The notes under the pieces: model-generated
Told to the model about the DNA's origin: nothing
The model's database searches: none
Seen by the model: only the letters and a program-made list of their open reading frames with translations
Position numbers and translations under genes: made by a program
Part shown: one piece after another, positions 49,861-57,381 of the stretch
How the letters are laid out: every line of letters begins with the position of its first letter
Position numbering within the stretch: the stretch's first letter is position 1
Assembly (NCBI GenBank): GCA_026396835.1
Contig: JAPLWA010000004.1
Location: forward strand, 496,001-560,000
Length of the DNA: 64,000 nt
Direction: 5' to 3'
Origin: Candidatus Falkowbacteria bacterium
GTDB taxonomy: Bacteria > Patescibacteriota > Patescibacteriia > Patescibacteriales > Patescibacteriaceae

Positions 49861-50280
49861 CTATTTAGCTAACCCAGTACAGCGCCAATTAATCTCTCCT
49901 AGTCTAGTTTCTTCGCTAACGACACAGGCAGGATTACAGCCATTACGTGTTGAATTTAAGTTAGCATCAAACCACCAAGTCTTCGAGCTTGAATTATATA
50001 TTCCAGGCTCCAGGGCTTCACCTCCCTTTACACAATACTTAACTGCGATAGCTTCGGCTTCAGCTTCGGTCATTTTATCACCAGCTTTAGGACATTGTGC
50101 AAAAGCACAATCCGGACCAGATCTACCCACAGAGGAACCGTCCGGGCAAAGTTTGGCCTCCATTGTGCAAGCATAGTGAATGTCATCATTAGTAAAATTA
50201 AACTTATAAACACCCAAGGCAATAACACACAAAAGACCAAGGGTGATTAAAATAAAAAATCCTATAATGACTTTTTTCAT
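49861..50280 (-). CDS. Small membrane-anchored Cys-rich protein
   Basis: 139 residues. One N-terminal membrane segment (IIGFFILITLGLLCVIALGV) and a secreted part with ACTMEAKLCPDGSSVGRSGP followed by DCAFAQCP, then YCVKGGEAL and CNPACVV. The six to eight cysteines suggest disulfides. The CPDGS/GPDC phrase is one I associate with small secreted proteins of Patescibacteria. No enzyme motif. It follows tspO by 1 nt, so the two are co-transcribed. Confidence 0.7.
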   Translation of the reverse strand: MKKVIIGFFILITLGLLCVIALGVYKFNFTNDDIHYACTMEAKLCPDGSSVGRSGPDCAFAQCPKAGDKMTEAEAEAIAVKYCVKGGEALEPGIYNSSSKTWWFDANLNSTRNGCNPACVVSEETRLGEINWRCTGLAK

Positions 50281-50281
50281 A

Positions 50282-50713
50282 TTAACGATTTAAATATGTT
50301 ACCGTTAACTGAAGAGTTGTCGCAAAGCAGACCCACAATAAATATGGAATTTGCATATAGGTTACCCACTTAACGTAAGGGTAGATAGCGACCATGCCCC
50401 AAATTATTGTCACTAAAACCAATATAATATCTATCGCTGCTAAAAAATTATTTTTAAGACCAAACTGTAAATATGTAAAAATGAAATTAAAAAACAAGTT
50501 TAGGATAAAAGGTAGCGCTACTAAAAAAGGCAATCTCTTTTGCCAAAGCATAATAAATACCTTAGAGAAAGAAATAGCAATCAAGGCGTAAAGAAAGGTC
50601 CAAGCAGGCCCAAATAACCAGGAAGGAGGAGCCCAGCTTGGTTTTATTAATTGTGAATACCAATTATCAGCAGTCATAAATTTAATGATTAAAAGTTTTA
50701 ATAAAATAGCCAC
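50282..50713 (-). CDS. tspO: TspO/MBR family protein
   Basis: 143 residues, five predicted membrane segments. The TspO signatures are SQLIKPSWAPPSWLFGPAWT followed by FLYALIAISF, then LNLFFNFIFTYLQFG, and the C-terminal IPYLLWVCFATTLQLTVTYL with family Trp and Asn. TspO proteins bind porphyrins, cholesterol-like ligands and heme intermediates, often in stress response. No tetrapyrrole genes are nearby. The second Met (MTADNWYSQL) may be the true start. Confidence 0.88.
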   Translation of the reverse strand: MAILLKLLIIKFMTADNWYSQLIKPSWAPPSWLFGPAWTFLYALIAISFSKVFIMLWQKRLPFLVALPFILNLFFNFIFTYLQFGLKNNFLAAIDIILVLVTIIWGMVAIYPYVKWVTYMQIPYLLWVCFATTLQLTVTYLNR

Positions 50714-50742
50714 TTAAACTCTTGGCTGGCAATACTTGACTA

Positions 50743-50792
50743 CTTGTAGACCGAAGCCGCTGCCTGCCGGCAGGCAGGTTGGCGTAGGTCTA
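50743..50792. repeat. Palindrome nested in a palindrome at the MFS gene end
   Basis: Outer arms TAGACCGAAGCC-type and TTGGCGTAGGTCTA are of the same kind as the repeats next to recG. Between them sits a perfect palindrome GCTGCCTGCCGGCAGGCAGG. The TAG stop of the MFS gene lies in the right arm. Confidence 0.7.
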
Positions 50793-51986
50793 AATTATTG
50801 TTTGATCATTTAAGGTTTCAAGCTCTGGAGCGAAGTTATTTTGTGCCTTTCTATTATAATACAAAATTATAAAAGCAACGAAAGACAAAATACTGCTAAT
50901 GATAAATGGCCATTTATCGTGTGTAACAAATAATGCGCCGGCCATTAGTGGGCCAATAATCATAGCCAAAGACATCATTGAGGCCATGGCGCCAAGCACT
51001 TCGCCTTTTCTATCTAAGTTGTTTCCAACAATATTAGAAGTCAGCAGGACTCGCAAAATAGATTGGCCAAAAGTCAGACCAATTAAACCAGCAATAAAGA
51101 TCCCTAAAATCGAAGTACTTAAGAGAATAAAACCAATAACAAAAACAGCCATCATAAAAATTTCTAAATTACGTTCCTTAAACTTCTTTAACCAAAATTT
51201 TGGTAAAAGAAAACCTTGATTCAATACAATAAGTACGCCAACACCTGTCATGAATAAACCAGCTGCAAAAGAACCAAAGGAAAAAACTTTACCTAAATAA
51301 AGAGCAAATACGGCTTGCTGAATTGCCACTGCTAGACCAAATAAAAACCAAACTGAAAATCCGGGTAGCATTTTCTTATCTTTAAATATTCTTAGGATAG
51401 GAGTTAAGGGGTTAAAAGAAATTTTACGATCTTTATGTTTATTAAGATGCGACTCTGGTAAATAAAAATAAGCATTAATAACATTTAATACCGCCAAAAA
51501 TCCTACACACCAAAAAGGAAAGGTTGGAGAAACGCGAGTTAATAGACCACCTATACCAGGTCCAATCACGAAAGCAATACCGAAGACAGCACCAATTATT
51601 CCTAAATTTTTAGTACGCTCAGCCTCATCTTTAGCAATGTCAGTTAAATAACTTTGCGCAGTTGAAAAGTTGCCGGCCGCGAGACCATCGATAATGCGAC
51701 CTAAAAATAAAAACCAAATACTAGTTGCGCTAGCAAAAACTAACCAACCAATAGCAGTACTCAGTATACTAACGAGCATTATTGGACGGCGACCAATTTT
51801 ATCAGACAATGAACCTAAAAATGGTGCGGAGAAAAATGAGAAAAATGCAAAAATACCAAACAACAAAGTAACAACAAAAGCAGAAACTCCGAAAGACTGA
51901 ACGTAAAAAGGCAAAGTTGGAATAATAATACCCATGCCAAGAACATCAATAAAAACCGTGGCAATAATAACAAATTTTTTGTTCAT
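50790..51986 (-). CDS. MFS transporter, TetA-like drug exporter
   Basis: 398 residues with about 12 membrane segments. The start MNKKFVIIATVFIDVLGMGI and motif A GSLSDKIGRRPIMLVS are close to the DHA1/TetA type. GIGGLLTR after segment 5 is the antiporter-type motif C region (GPGIGG). Such proteins export drugs or metabolites in exchange for protons. Substrate unknown; it is not evidence of resistance. Transcribed alone; the stop codon is inside a palindromic element. Confidence 0.82.
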   Translation of the reverse strand: MNKKFVIIATVFIDVLGMGIIIPTLPFYVQSFGVSAFVVTLLFGIFAFFSFFSAPFLGSLSDKIGRRPIMLVSILSTAIGWLVFASATSIWFLFLGRIIDGLAAGNFSTAQSYLTDIAKDEAERTKNLGIIGAVFGIAFVIGPGIGGLLTRVSPTFPFWCVGFLAVLNVINAYFYLPESHLNKHKDRKISFNPLTPILRIFKDKKMLPGFSVWFLFGLAVAIQQAVFALYLGKVFSFGSFAAGLFMTGVGVLIVLNQGFLLPKFWLKKFKERNLEIFMMAVFVIGFILLSTSILGIFIAGLIGLTFGQSILRVLLTSNIVGNNLDRKGEVLGAMASMMSLAMIIGPLMAGALFVTHDKWPFIISSILSFVAFIILYYNRKAQNNFAPELETLNDQTII

Positions 51987-52055
51987 AACTATGCTAGTTA
52001 TATTATAAAAACTCTACCTTACCTAGAATAGTTTTTTTGCGGCTAAAAAATTAAG

Positions 52056-54032
52056 TTAATCTTTAATACAGCGAACATTTAACCCATAAGATTTTATCCC
52101 TCTATCACGAGTTATAGTGCTACTGTCTAGTGTCCATTCTCTCGTCCAAGCATAAAATGGATCACCTGAAAAATAAGTTTGTTCACTGGCCCATATATCA
52201 GCGATATTGTTCTTACCAAAAATCACTCCATTGTCCCATCTACGATAACCATTTAATAATAAACTAAAACCAACTAAATCATCCCCGGCGCCGTTACCAG
52301 ATCCTTGACCAACTGCCTTTAATGACTTACCAGCACCGTGAGATCCTCCTTGTTGAGTGCCATTATCATCAGCACAGCGTTTATGCCAGTAGGTATCATA
52401 ATTGCTGAATGCACCACAAGGATATTGAGTATTCGGACTCGCTATCTTTTCTACCGTTCGCTGCTCAAGAGTTGATAATTCAGCATCAGTTGGAATATGC
52501 CAACCTGTCGGACAAATTCCTTGATGAGGACTAGTAATCTGAGCCGAACAATCACTATTCACACAACTAGCCGGCAAAGCCATGGCTTCTTGCCATTCAT
52601 ACAAGCCTCCGTCCGTAGCACAATTAGCTACATTATTACCAAAACAATATTTTTCAATTTTTGTATCATCATTTTGACAAGACCAATAATGGGTCAAGGG
52701 ATCTCCAGGAGATTGATAATCAGTACAAGGAGCTGTAACTTTACTTTGAACAAAAGTACCAATCTTCAAGTTTTCTTTCATCCAACACTGGGAACCAATT
52801 TTTACAACATTATAAAGGTTGTCTTCCGTATCATTAACAGTTGTCGCGCCACAAGTCATGACTTCATTGCCATAAGTCGTACCGGCAGAGTTCGTAGCAT
52901 AAGATCTAACATAGTAAATAGCTTCAGGATCTGAGACTGTAACACTGCTAGTAAACTCAGCCTTGCCTCCACCTTCATTACTGCAGCTATCATTTAAAGT
53001 TGGATTATTAGATGTGCTCCAACAAATACCTTTTGAAGTTATTTGACCAAAACCATCATTGCTAATAATTCCACCAGAGGATAATGAGCTGACTCCGGTT
53101 ATTGATAACGCAGCAGTACTAACACTAGGTAAAACAACAGTGGGAGCTGATCCTCCGGCAGCTGGTTTATACATTATGAATTTCTCTTCATTGCCGTAAA
53201 ATGTTTTACCTTCCGCTAAAGCATATGCTTTAACATAGTAGGTTGCATCCGCCTTTATGTCATCAATATTAGCTACAAAATTATTTCCCTCATCCAAAGA
53301 TTTGATGACACCAATATTTTCTTCTAAGCTTGGATTAGGAGATAAGCCCCAAACAAAACCTTTCTCACTAATAATTAAATTATTTTCATTAGTAATAGTA
53401 GCAGCGACTTCTTTAATCTTAGAAAATCCATCACTTTTTTTAATAGGCTGAGTCGTAATAGTTAAATTATTTAAAATTATGTCTTTTATTTCAACAACAG
53501 ACTTATTATCTTCAACCACAACAGCGTTGTCTTGCGGTGTTGTTTTCTGTCGTTCTTCTGCTAAAGGATTATTTAACTTAATATTTGATTTATCTTTACT
53601 GAGCCTAAAACCATTTTCTCTAAAAACTAATAAAGCAAAATTAGGCTGTCCTAAAAAATGACCGCTTAAATCTAGAGCTGAAACATAATAGGCCTGACCC
53701 CTGGCTTCAACATCCAGTAAAACCTTGCCGGCTAAATTTTTAGGGAAGCCGCTTTTTAAATATTTATGCAATGTCGAATGCTTAATACCAACACCAAACT
53801 TTTTCATAACCCTTAATGCACTAAGTGGTTCAGTCAAGACGATCTTCTCTTTAGTTCCCGGGTTAATATACCAGGCTGGTTCGTAGTCATTGACTGGGAC
53901 CATCACGCCAATATTAGGATTCTTATTAACCCCAACAGCACTAGCATAAGTCGCAGCAAAGGCAAAAAGAGCTAATAAAATTACTAGGCCTTTTTTACTA
54001 TTTAAAAATTGTATATATTTACTTAATTTCAT
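52056..54032 (-). CDS. Secreted FISUMP-domain surface protein
   Basis: 658 residues. A signal segment (GLVILLALFAFAATYASAVG) precedes an N-terminal domain (about 45-150). Two beta-sandwich repeats then follow (about 190-285 and 295-390, with YYVKAYALAEGKTFYGNE and YYVRSYATNSAGTTYGNE, resembling fibronectin-type modules). The C-terminal 260 residues are a FISUMP domain: YNVVKIGSQCWMKENLKIGT, GICPTGWHIPTDAELSTLE and the ending GLNVRCIKD. Many Cys suggest a disulfide-rich fold. Probably a cell-surface or secreted protein; function unknown. Confidence 0.8.
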   Translation of the reverse strand: MKLSKYIQFLNSKKGLVILLALFAFAATYASAVGVNKNPNIGVMVPVNDYEPAWYINPGTKEKIVLTEPLSALRVMKKFGVGIKHSTLHKYLKSGFPKNLAGKVLLDVEARGQAYYVSALDLSGHFLGQPNFALLVFRENGFRLSKDKSNIKLNNPLAEERQKTTPQDNAVVVEDNKSVVEIKDIILNNLTITTQPIKKSDGFSKIKEVAATITNENNLIISEKGFVWGLSPNPSLEENIGVIKSLDEGNNFVANIDDIKADATYYVKAYALAEGKTFYGNEEKFIMYKPAAGGSAPTVVLPSVSTAALSITGVSSLSSGGIISNDGFGQITSKGICWSTSNNPTLNDSCSNEGGGKAEFTSSVTVSDPEAIYYVRSYATNSAGTTYGNEVMTCGATTVNDTEDNLYNVVKIGSQCWMKENLKIGTFVQSKVTAPCTDYQSPGDPLTHYWSCQNDDTKIEKYCFGNNVANCATDGGLYEWQEAMALPASCVNSDCSAQITSPHQGICPTGWHIPTDAELSTLEQRTVEKIASPNTQYPCGAFSNYDTYWHKRCADDNGTQQGGSHGAGKSLKAVGQGSGNGAGDDLVGFSLLLNGYRRWDNGVIFGKNNIADIWASEQTYFSGDPFYAWTREWTLDSSTITRDRGIKSYGLNVRCIKD

Positions 54033-54089
54033 CTATACTATGGTATTTATATTAATATTATAGCAAAATTTATCAAAAGCGTCGACTTT

Positions 54090-54659
54090 CTATGTAAAAG
54101 TAATATTCCCTCTTTTTAGCTCACTTCTTAAGGCCGCAAAATCTGGAACTATTTCAGAAACTAAATTCCAGAACTTTTTAGAGTGATTAAATTCCTTTAA
54201 ATGACAAAATTCGTGAACAATTATATAATCAGCTAATCTTTTCGGCAAAATAGCGATTTTATAGTTAAAATTTAAATTACCTTTTCTAGAACAGCTGCCC
54301 CAGCGAGTTGCCTGATTCTTGATACTAATTTTGTTAAATTTAAAGCCATGTAGACTACTGAGTTGATCAACTCGCCTTTGCGCTAAAACTAAAGCTGAGT
54401 CTTTATATTTTAGATAATCATGCTTATCTCCCTTGGCGTAAATATTGCCTGGATTATTTTTGAAGTGTTCTAATCTATCGATTATCCATCGAGCCTTACT
54501 GGTAATAAAGTTTTCGATAACGTCTAGAGCAATATATCTTGGCGCGCTAACTAATAAACTACCATCATGACGAATAGATAAACAAACCCTTCTGGATCGC
54601 TTAATGATCCTTAAATCATATTCAACGGTTTGTGTATTTAATATTATTTGTTTTTTCAT
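54090..54659 (-). CDS. YgjP-like metallopeptidase family protein
   Basis: 189 residues of the WLM/YgjP (DUF45) type. The zinc site is IIVHEFCHLKEFNHSKKFWN (HExxH seen as HEFCH, and a third His). Upstream QATRWGSCSRKGNLNFNYKI is the family hallmark. N-terminal strands begin KKQIILNTQTVEYDLRIIKR. Often adjacent to restriction or repair genes in other genomes, but not here. The function of this family is not settled. Confidence 0.88.
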   Translation of the reverse strand: MKKQIILNTQTVEYDLRIIKRSRRVCLSIRHDGSLLVSAPRYIALDVIENFITSKARWIIDRLEHFKNNPGNIYAKGDKHDYLKYKDSALVLAQRRVDQLSSLHGFKFNKISIKNQATRWGSCSRKGNLNFNYKIAILPKRLADYIIVHEFCHLKEFNHSKKFWNLVSEIVPDFAALRSELKRGNITFT

Positions 54660-54740
54660 TTTAATATCTTTTCTTAGATTAAGAATAACATAAGAAACGA
54701 CTTTAGATAGGCATGCGCCAGTTCATTGATATACTATTAT

Positions 54741-54773
54741 AAAATAAAACGCCCAAAATGGGTATTTTATTTT
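54741..54773. terminator. Bidirectional hairpin
   Basis: AAAATAAAACGCCCA faces TGGGTATTTTATTTT with two wobble pairs around three bases. T-runs on both strands allow either direction. Confidence 0.7.
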
Positions 54774-54818
54774 ATATACAGAGATAAGGATTTCCGCGCT
54801 CGCTTGCCCAGGGTTGCA

Positions 54819-54847
54819 GATGAACGCCCCCTTGAATCGCGTTCATC
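54819..54847. repeat. Palindrome in a gene-free stretch
   Basis: GATGAACGC and GCGTTCATC enclose 11 bases. The surrounding 54774-54926 region shows no gene. A phrase CCAGTTCGAATCCC near 54900 looks like a T-arm remnant but no tRNA folds around it. Confidence 0.5.
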
Positions 54848-54929
54848 TTCGCTCGATTATTCGTCGTCGCTTCCGCTACTCCTCATATCTCGCTCGCAAC
54901 CAGTTCGAATCCCTTTACAAATCAATAAT

Positions 54930-54962
54930 AACAAAAAATAGCCCTATGGGCTACTTTTTGTT
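54930..54962 (-). terminator. Terminator after tRNA-Ser(GCU)
   Basis: AACAAAAAATAGCCC and GGGCTACTTTTTGTT pair around TAT with one mismatch; T-run on both sides. It starts six bases after the tRNA end on the minus strand. Confidence 0.75.
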
Positions 54963-54967
54963 ATTAG

Positions 54968-55054
54968 CGGAGAGAGAGGGATTCGAACCCTCGAGGCTCG
55001 TTAAAGCCTAACACCTTAGCAGGGTGCCCCTTTCAACCACTCAGGCATCTCTCC
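54968..55054 (-). tRNA. tRNA-Ser (anticodon GCU)
   Basis: Acceptor GGAGAGA pairs with TCTCTCC, discriminator G. Anticodon stem GCACC/GGTGT with loop CTGCTAA gives GCT. A long variable arm (AGGCTTTAACGAGCCT) and T arm GAGGG-TTCGAAT-CCCTC are typical for tRNA-Ser. No encoded CCA. Confidence 0.93.
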
Positions 55055-55175
55055 AATAAACAATTTTAAATTTCAAATTATAAATTTCAAAATAATTTTT
55101 AATACTTTAATTTTCAAAGATGCCACAGGCATCTACAAACATTTATCATTTAAAATTTAAAACTTGAAATTGTAC
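55055..55175. repeat. AT-rich inverted repeat with central hairpin between two tRNA-Ser
   Basis: TTTAAATTTCAAATTATAAA at one end faces TTTAAAATTTAAAACTTGAA at the other. The centre holds AGATGCC-ACA-GGCATCT. In the element at 23931 the centre is AGCTGTC-GCA-GACAGCT: different bases, same pairing. Confidence 0.7.
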
Positions 55176-55178
55176 GTG

Positions 55179-55265
55179 CGGAGAGGGCGAGATTCGAACT
55201 CGCGAGCCGCTTTCACGGCTGACAGTTTTCAAGACTGTTCCATTCAACCACTCTGGCACCTCTCC
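55179..55265 (-). tRNA. tRNA-Ser (anticodon UGA)
   Basis: Acceptor GGAGAGG pairs with CCTCTCC, discriminator G. The anticodon loop is CTTGAAA, giving TGA. Long variable arm AGCCGTGAAAGCGGCT and T arm GCGAG-TTCGAAT-CTCGC. No encoded CCA. Confidence 0.93.
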
Positions 55266-55379
55266 ATTAAAATCAAGTGAATTAGCCCATAAAAAAGGGC
55301 TATCTAAATAAATGGCCTTCAGGGGTTTTTACTACTTGCTTGTTTTATGATAAAATAAATATACAAGAAAGATAGCTAA

Positions 55380-55895
55380 GTGTCAATTATGGACAACCAG
55401 GAACTAGAACAAGAGAATACTCCGATAATGGAGATAATAAGCTGGGAAATACCAGAGTACCAAAAGCATTCTCGCAGCAAACTGTGGTACATATTGGCTA
55501 GCGTTGTTGCGATCGCTATGTTAATTTATGCTGTTTCAACAGTTAATTTTCTTTTTGCAGCCATTATTATAATAAGCGGGCTAATCTTGATAATCAATGA
55601 TGCCAGAAACCCTCAAGGAGTATTGGTCACAATTGCCAATGAAGGAGTTATGGTTGGCAGAAGATTTTATGACTATGATGAATTAAGCACCTTCTCCATT
55701 GTCTATAAGCCCAATATTGGTGTAAAAAAAATCTACTTTTCTTTTAAGAGTAAAACTAAACACCATCTAGCGATACCCTTACTCGATGTTAATCCTCTAT
55801 TTTTGAGAGATAACTTAAATAACTATCTCGAAGAAGATCTTGAAAGAACTGACGAAACTGCTACTGAGTCTATTTCCAAGATGCTTAAGCTCTAA
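55380..55895 (+). CDS. Small membrane protein, two segments plus PH-like tail
   Basis: 171 residues. Two hydrophobic segments at about 35-70 (LWYILASVVAIAMLIYAVST and FLFAAIIIISGLILIIN) are followed by a soluble beta-rich domain (GVLVTIANEGVMVGRRFYDY, then LSTFSIVYKPNIGVKKIYFS). The tail resembles PH-like domains seen in small membrane proteins of Patescibacteria. The start at ATG after GTGTCA is uncertain; a second Met (MDNQELEQE) lies three residues on. Transcribed rightward against most of the window. Function unknown. Confidence 0.75.
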   Translation: MSIMDNQELEQENTPIMEIISWEIPEYQKHSRSKLWYILASVVAIAMLIYAVSTVNFLFAAIIIISGLILIINDARNPQGVLVTIANEGVMVGRRFYDYDELSTFSIVYKPNIGVKKIYFSFKSKTKHHLAIPLLDVNPLFLRDNLNNYLEEDLERTDETATESISKMLKL

Positions 55896-55910
55896 TTACT
55901 AAACTCTCCG

Positions 55911-55943
55911 CCGCTTGGGTCAAATGACTCGAGCGGTTTTTAT
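55911..55943 (+). terminator. Terminator after small membrane-protein gene
   Basis: CCGCTTGGGTCA and TGACTCGAGCGG pair in 12 positions with two wobbles around AA, followed by TTTTTA. Confidence 0.8.
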
Positions 55944-56672
55944 TTAACCTTTAGCGATTGCTAAAACCAAAATCTCTTCTGCGCCTTGAGCCCGTAAAAC
56001 CTTAGCACATTCATTAACTGTTGCAGCGGTTGTAATTACATCGTCAACCAAAATAACTTTAGCCGGTGCCGTGCCATTAAAATTAAAACAACCTTGCAAG
56101 TTGTTTAGGCGCTTCGCTTCGCTTAACTTAGCCTGAGGTTTTTTGTGAATCAAGCGTCTAAGATCAGAATTAAAATTGAGACCAAAATATTGTGCTACAA
56201 CTTTTGCTATAACTTCTGCTTGATTAAAGCCTCGCCATTTTTGCCTACGTTTGCTTAAAGGTACGGCGATAACAGTGGCATCGAAGAAGTTGTTAAAAAA
56301 AATATTTTTAGAAACCATTAATTCTTTTTCTAAATGTTTGGCAATAAATAAACCAAGAATTTGCGCTAACTCTTTAACAAAATGATATTTATAAGCCTGA
56401 ATCAAAGAGCTAATAATTCTATCCTCATAGTCACTGGCACATAATAAACCATCAAAAAAATATAGGGACTTACAATCTTCACACAAACTTAAATCCGCTA
56501 CATTATTGTGACATTTAAAACAATTTTTATCCCAAGTTAAAATATCTTTAGTCTGACAAACTTCGCAAAAATAGCTCCCCTCTTTCTCACAAATAACACA
56601 ATATTTAGGAAAAATAATATCAAAAAAACATTGCTTAATATTACAAACAATGTTTTTTGCCCCTCCAAGCAT
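55944..56672 (-). CDS. comF: ComF-family phosphoribosyltransferase-like protein
   Basis: 242 residues. The N-terminal zinc-finger region shows YCVICEKEGSYFCEVC and CFKCHNNVADLSLCEDC. The PRTase core has AVPLSKRRQKWRGFNQAEVI and the PRPP loop VILVDDVITTAATVNECAK. ComF takes part in DNA uptake after the competence pilus brings DNA in. With the pilus genes at 36-44 kb it supports natural transformation in this organism. Confidence 0.88.
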   Translation of the reverse strand: MLGGAKNIVCNIKQCFFDIIFPKYCVICEKEGSYFCEVCQTKDILTWDKNCFKCHNNVADLSLCEDCKSLYFFDGLLCASDYEDRIISSLIQAYKYHFVKELAQILGLFIAKHLEKELMVSKNIFFNNFFDATVIAVPLSKRRQKWRGFNQAEVIAKVVAQYFGLNFNSDLRRLIHKKPQAKLSEAKRLNNLQGCFNFNGTAPAKVILVDDVITTAATVNECAKVLRAQGAEEILVLAIAKG

Positions 56673-56727
56673 AAAGAATTAATTTCAAATTATAAATTTC
56701 AAATTTTAAAAAATTTGATTTTTTCCA

Positions 56728-57312
56728 TTATTTCCAGGTAACTGAATCAACTTTCCATTCAGTGCCAACTTTCTTAAGGCTAATTGCTAGATTCTGATCA
56801 TAAGAACTAGTTTTGCCATCAGTCTCAGTTTTAAGGCGCTTTGTCTTAACCACTCCCTCGGCTGTCCCAGCGGTCTCATTATAGCTCGTAAAGTCAACTA
56901 CGGCAGCTTTGGTCACGATTGACTTATATGACCCGTCAGTGGCCTTATTTCTCTCTGTAGCAATGAATTTGCTAGTTGCAGAAGCAAGGCTGTCAGTCAT
57001 AAACACCTGAGAATCAGTTAAATTACTAAAATCAGCCTGACTTGAAGAAGTGCCGTAACGTTCGGCAAAAAAGATGGCTAGCTGAGTAGCGTTATCTCGG
57101 CTCTGGTCAGCTTCAGTTCGTTTTTCAGCTGTCCTAGTTACTGGTGCGCTTTTAGTAACGACGGGCGTTGCTGGACCATTCTGTTGCGTAGAAGTTGTGT
57201 CAGTTGGAGTTTGATTTTTTTGTCCAGAAAAATCATAAATAAAAATAAAGTAAAAAATGGCAACTAGAATAACTAGACCACCAACGATTAAAGCTAGAGC
57301 TTTTTTATTCAT
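56728..57312 (-). CDS. Membrane-anchored protein at the end of the T4SS-like operon
   Basis: 194 residues. One N-terminal membrane segment (KALALIVGGLVILVAIFYFI) and a Thr/Pro-rich linker lead to a domain of about 110 residues that looks like an NTF2/VirB8-type cone (DNATQLAIFFAERYGTSSSQ, and ending ISLKKVGTEWKVDSVTW). The VirB8 idea is weak: it rests on layout and operon position after virB4. It lies 69 nt after the virB4 gene, separated by a palindromic repeat. Confidence 0.6.
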   Translation of the reverse strand: MNKKALALIVGGLVILVAIFYFIFIYDFSGQKNQTPTDTTSTQQNGPATPVVTKSAPVTRTAEKRTEADQSRDNATQLAIFFAERYGTSSSQADFSNLTDSQVFMTDSLASATSKFIATERNKATDGSYKSIVTKAAVVDFTSYNETAGTAEGVVKTKRLKTETDGKTSSYDQNLAISLKKVGTEWKVDSVTWK

Positions 57313-57315
57313 ATA

Positions 57316-57378
57316 AATAAAATATTAGTTGTTAGTTGTTAGTTGTTAGTGACCTAACAACCAGCAACCAGCAACAAA
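57316..57378. repeat. GTTGTTA-type inverted repeat
   Basis: Tandem TTAGTTGTTAGTTG units face CTAACAACCAGCAACCAGCA. The TAGTAG stop of virB4 begins at its edge. Related copies at 61852-61893 and 62276-62346. Confidence 0.7.
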
Positions 57379-57381
57379 CTA

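Noticed and set aside
50790-51986. Tetracycline resistance gene
   Set aside because: The MFS protein is TetA-like in motif A, but these motifs are shared by many exporters of unrelated substrates.
54774-54926. tRNA gene on the + strand near CCAGTTCGAATCCC
   Set aside because: Only a T-arm-like phrase is present. No matching acceptor, D or anticodon arms fold around it.
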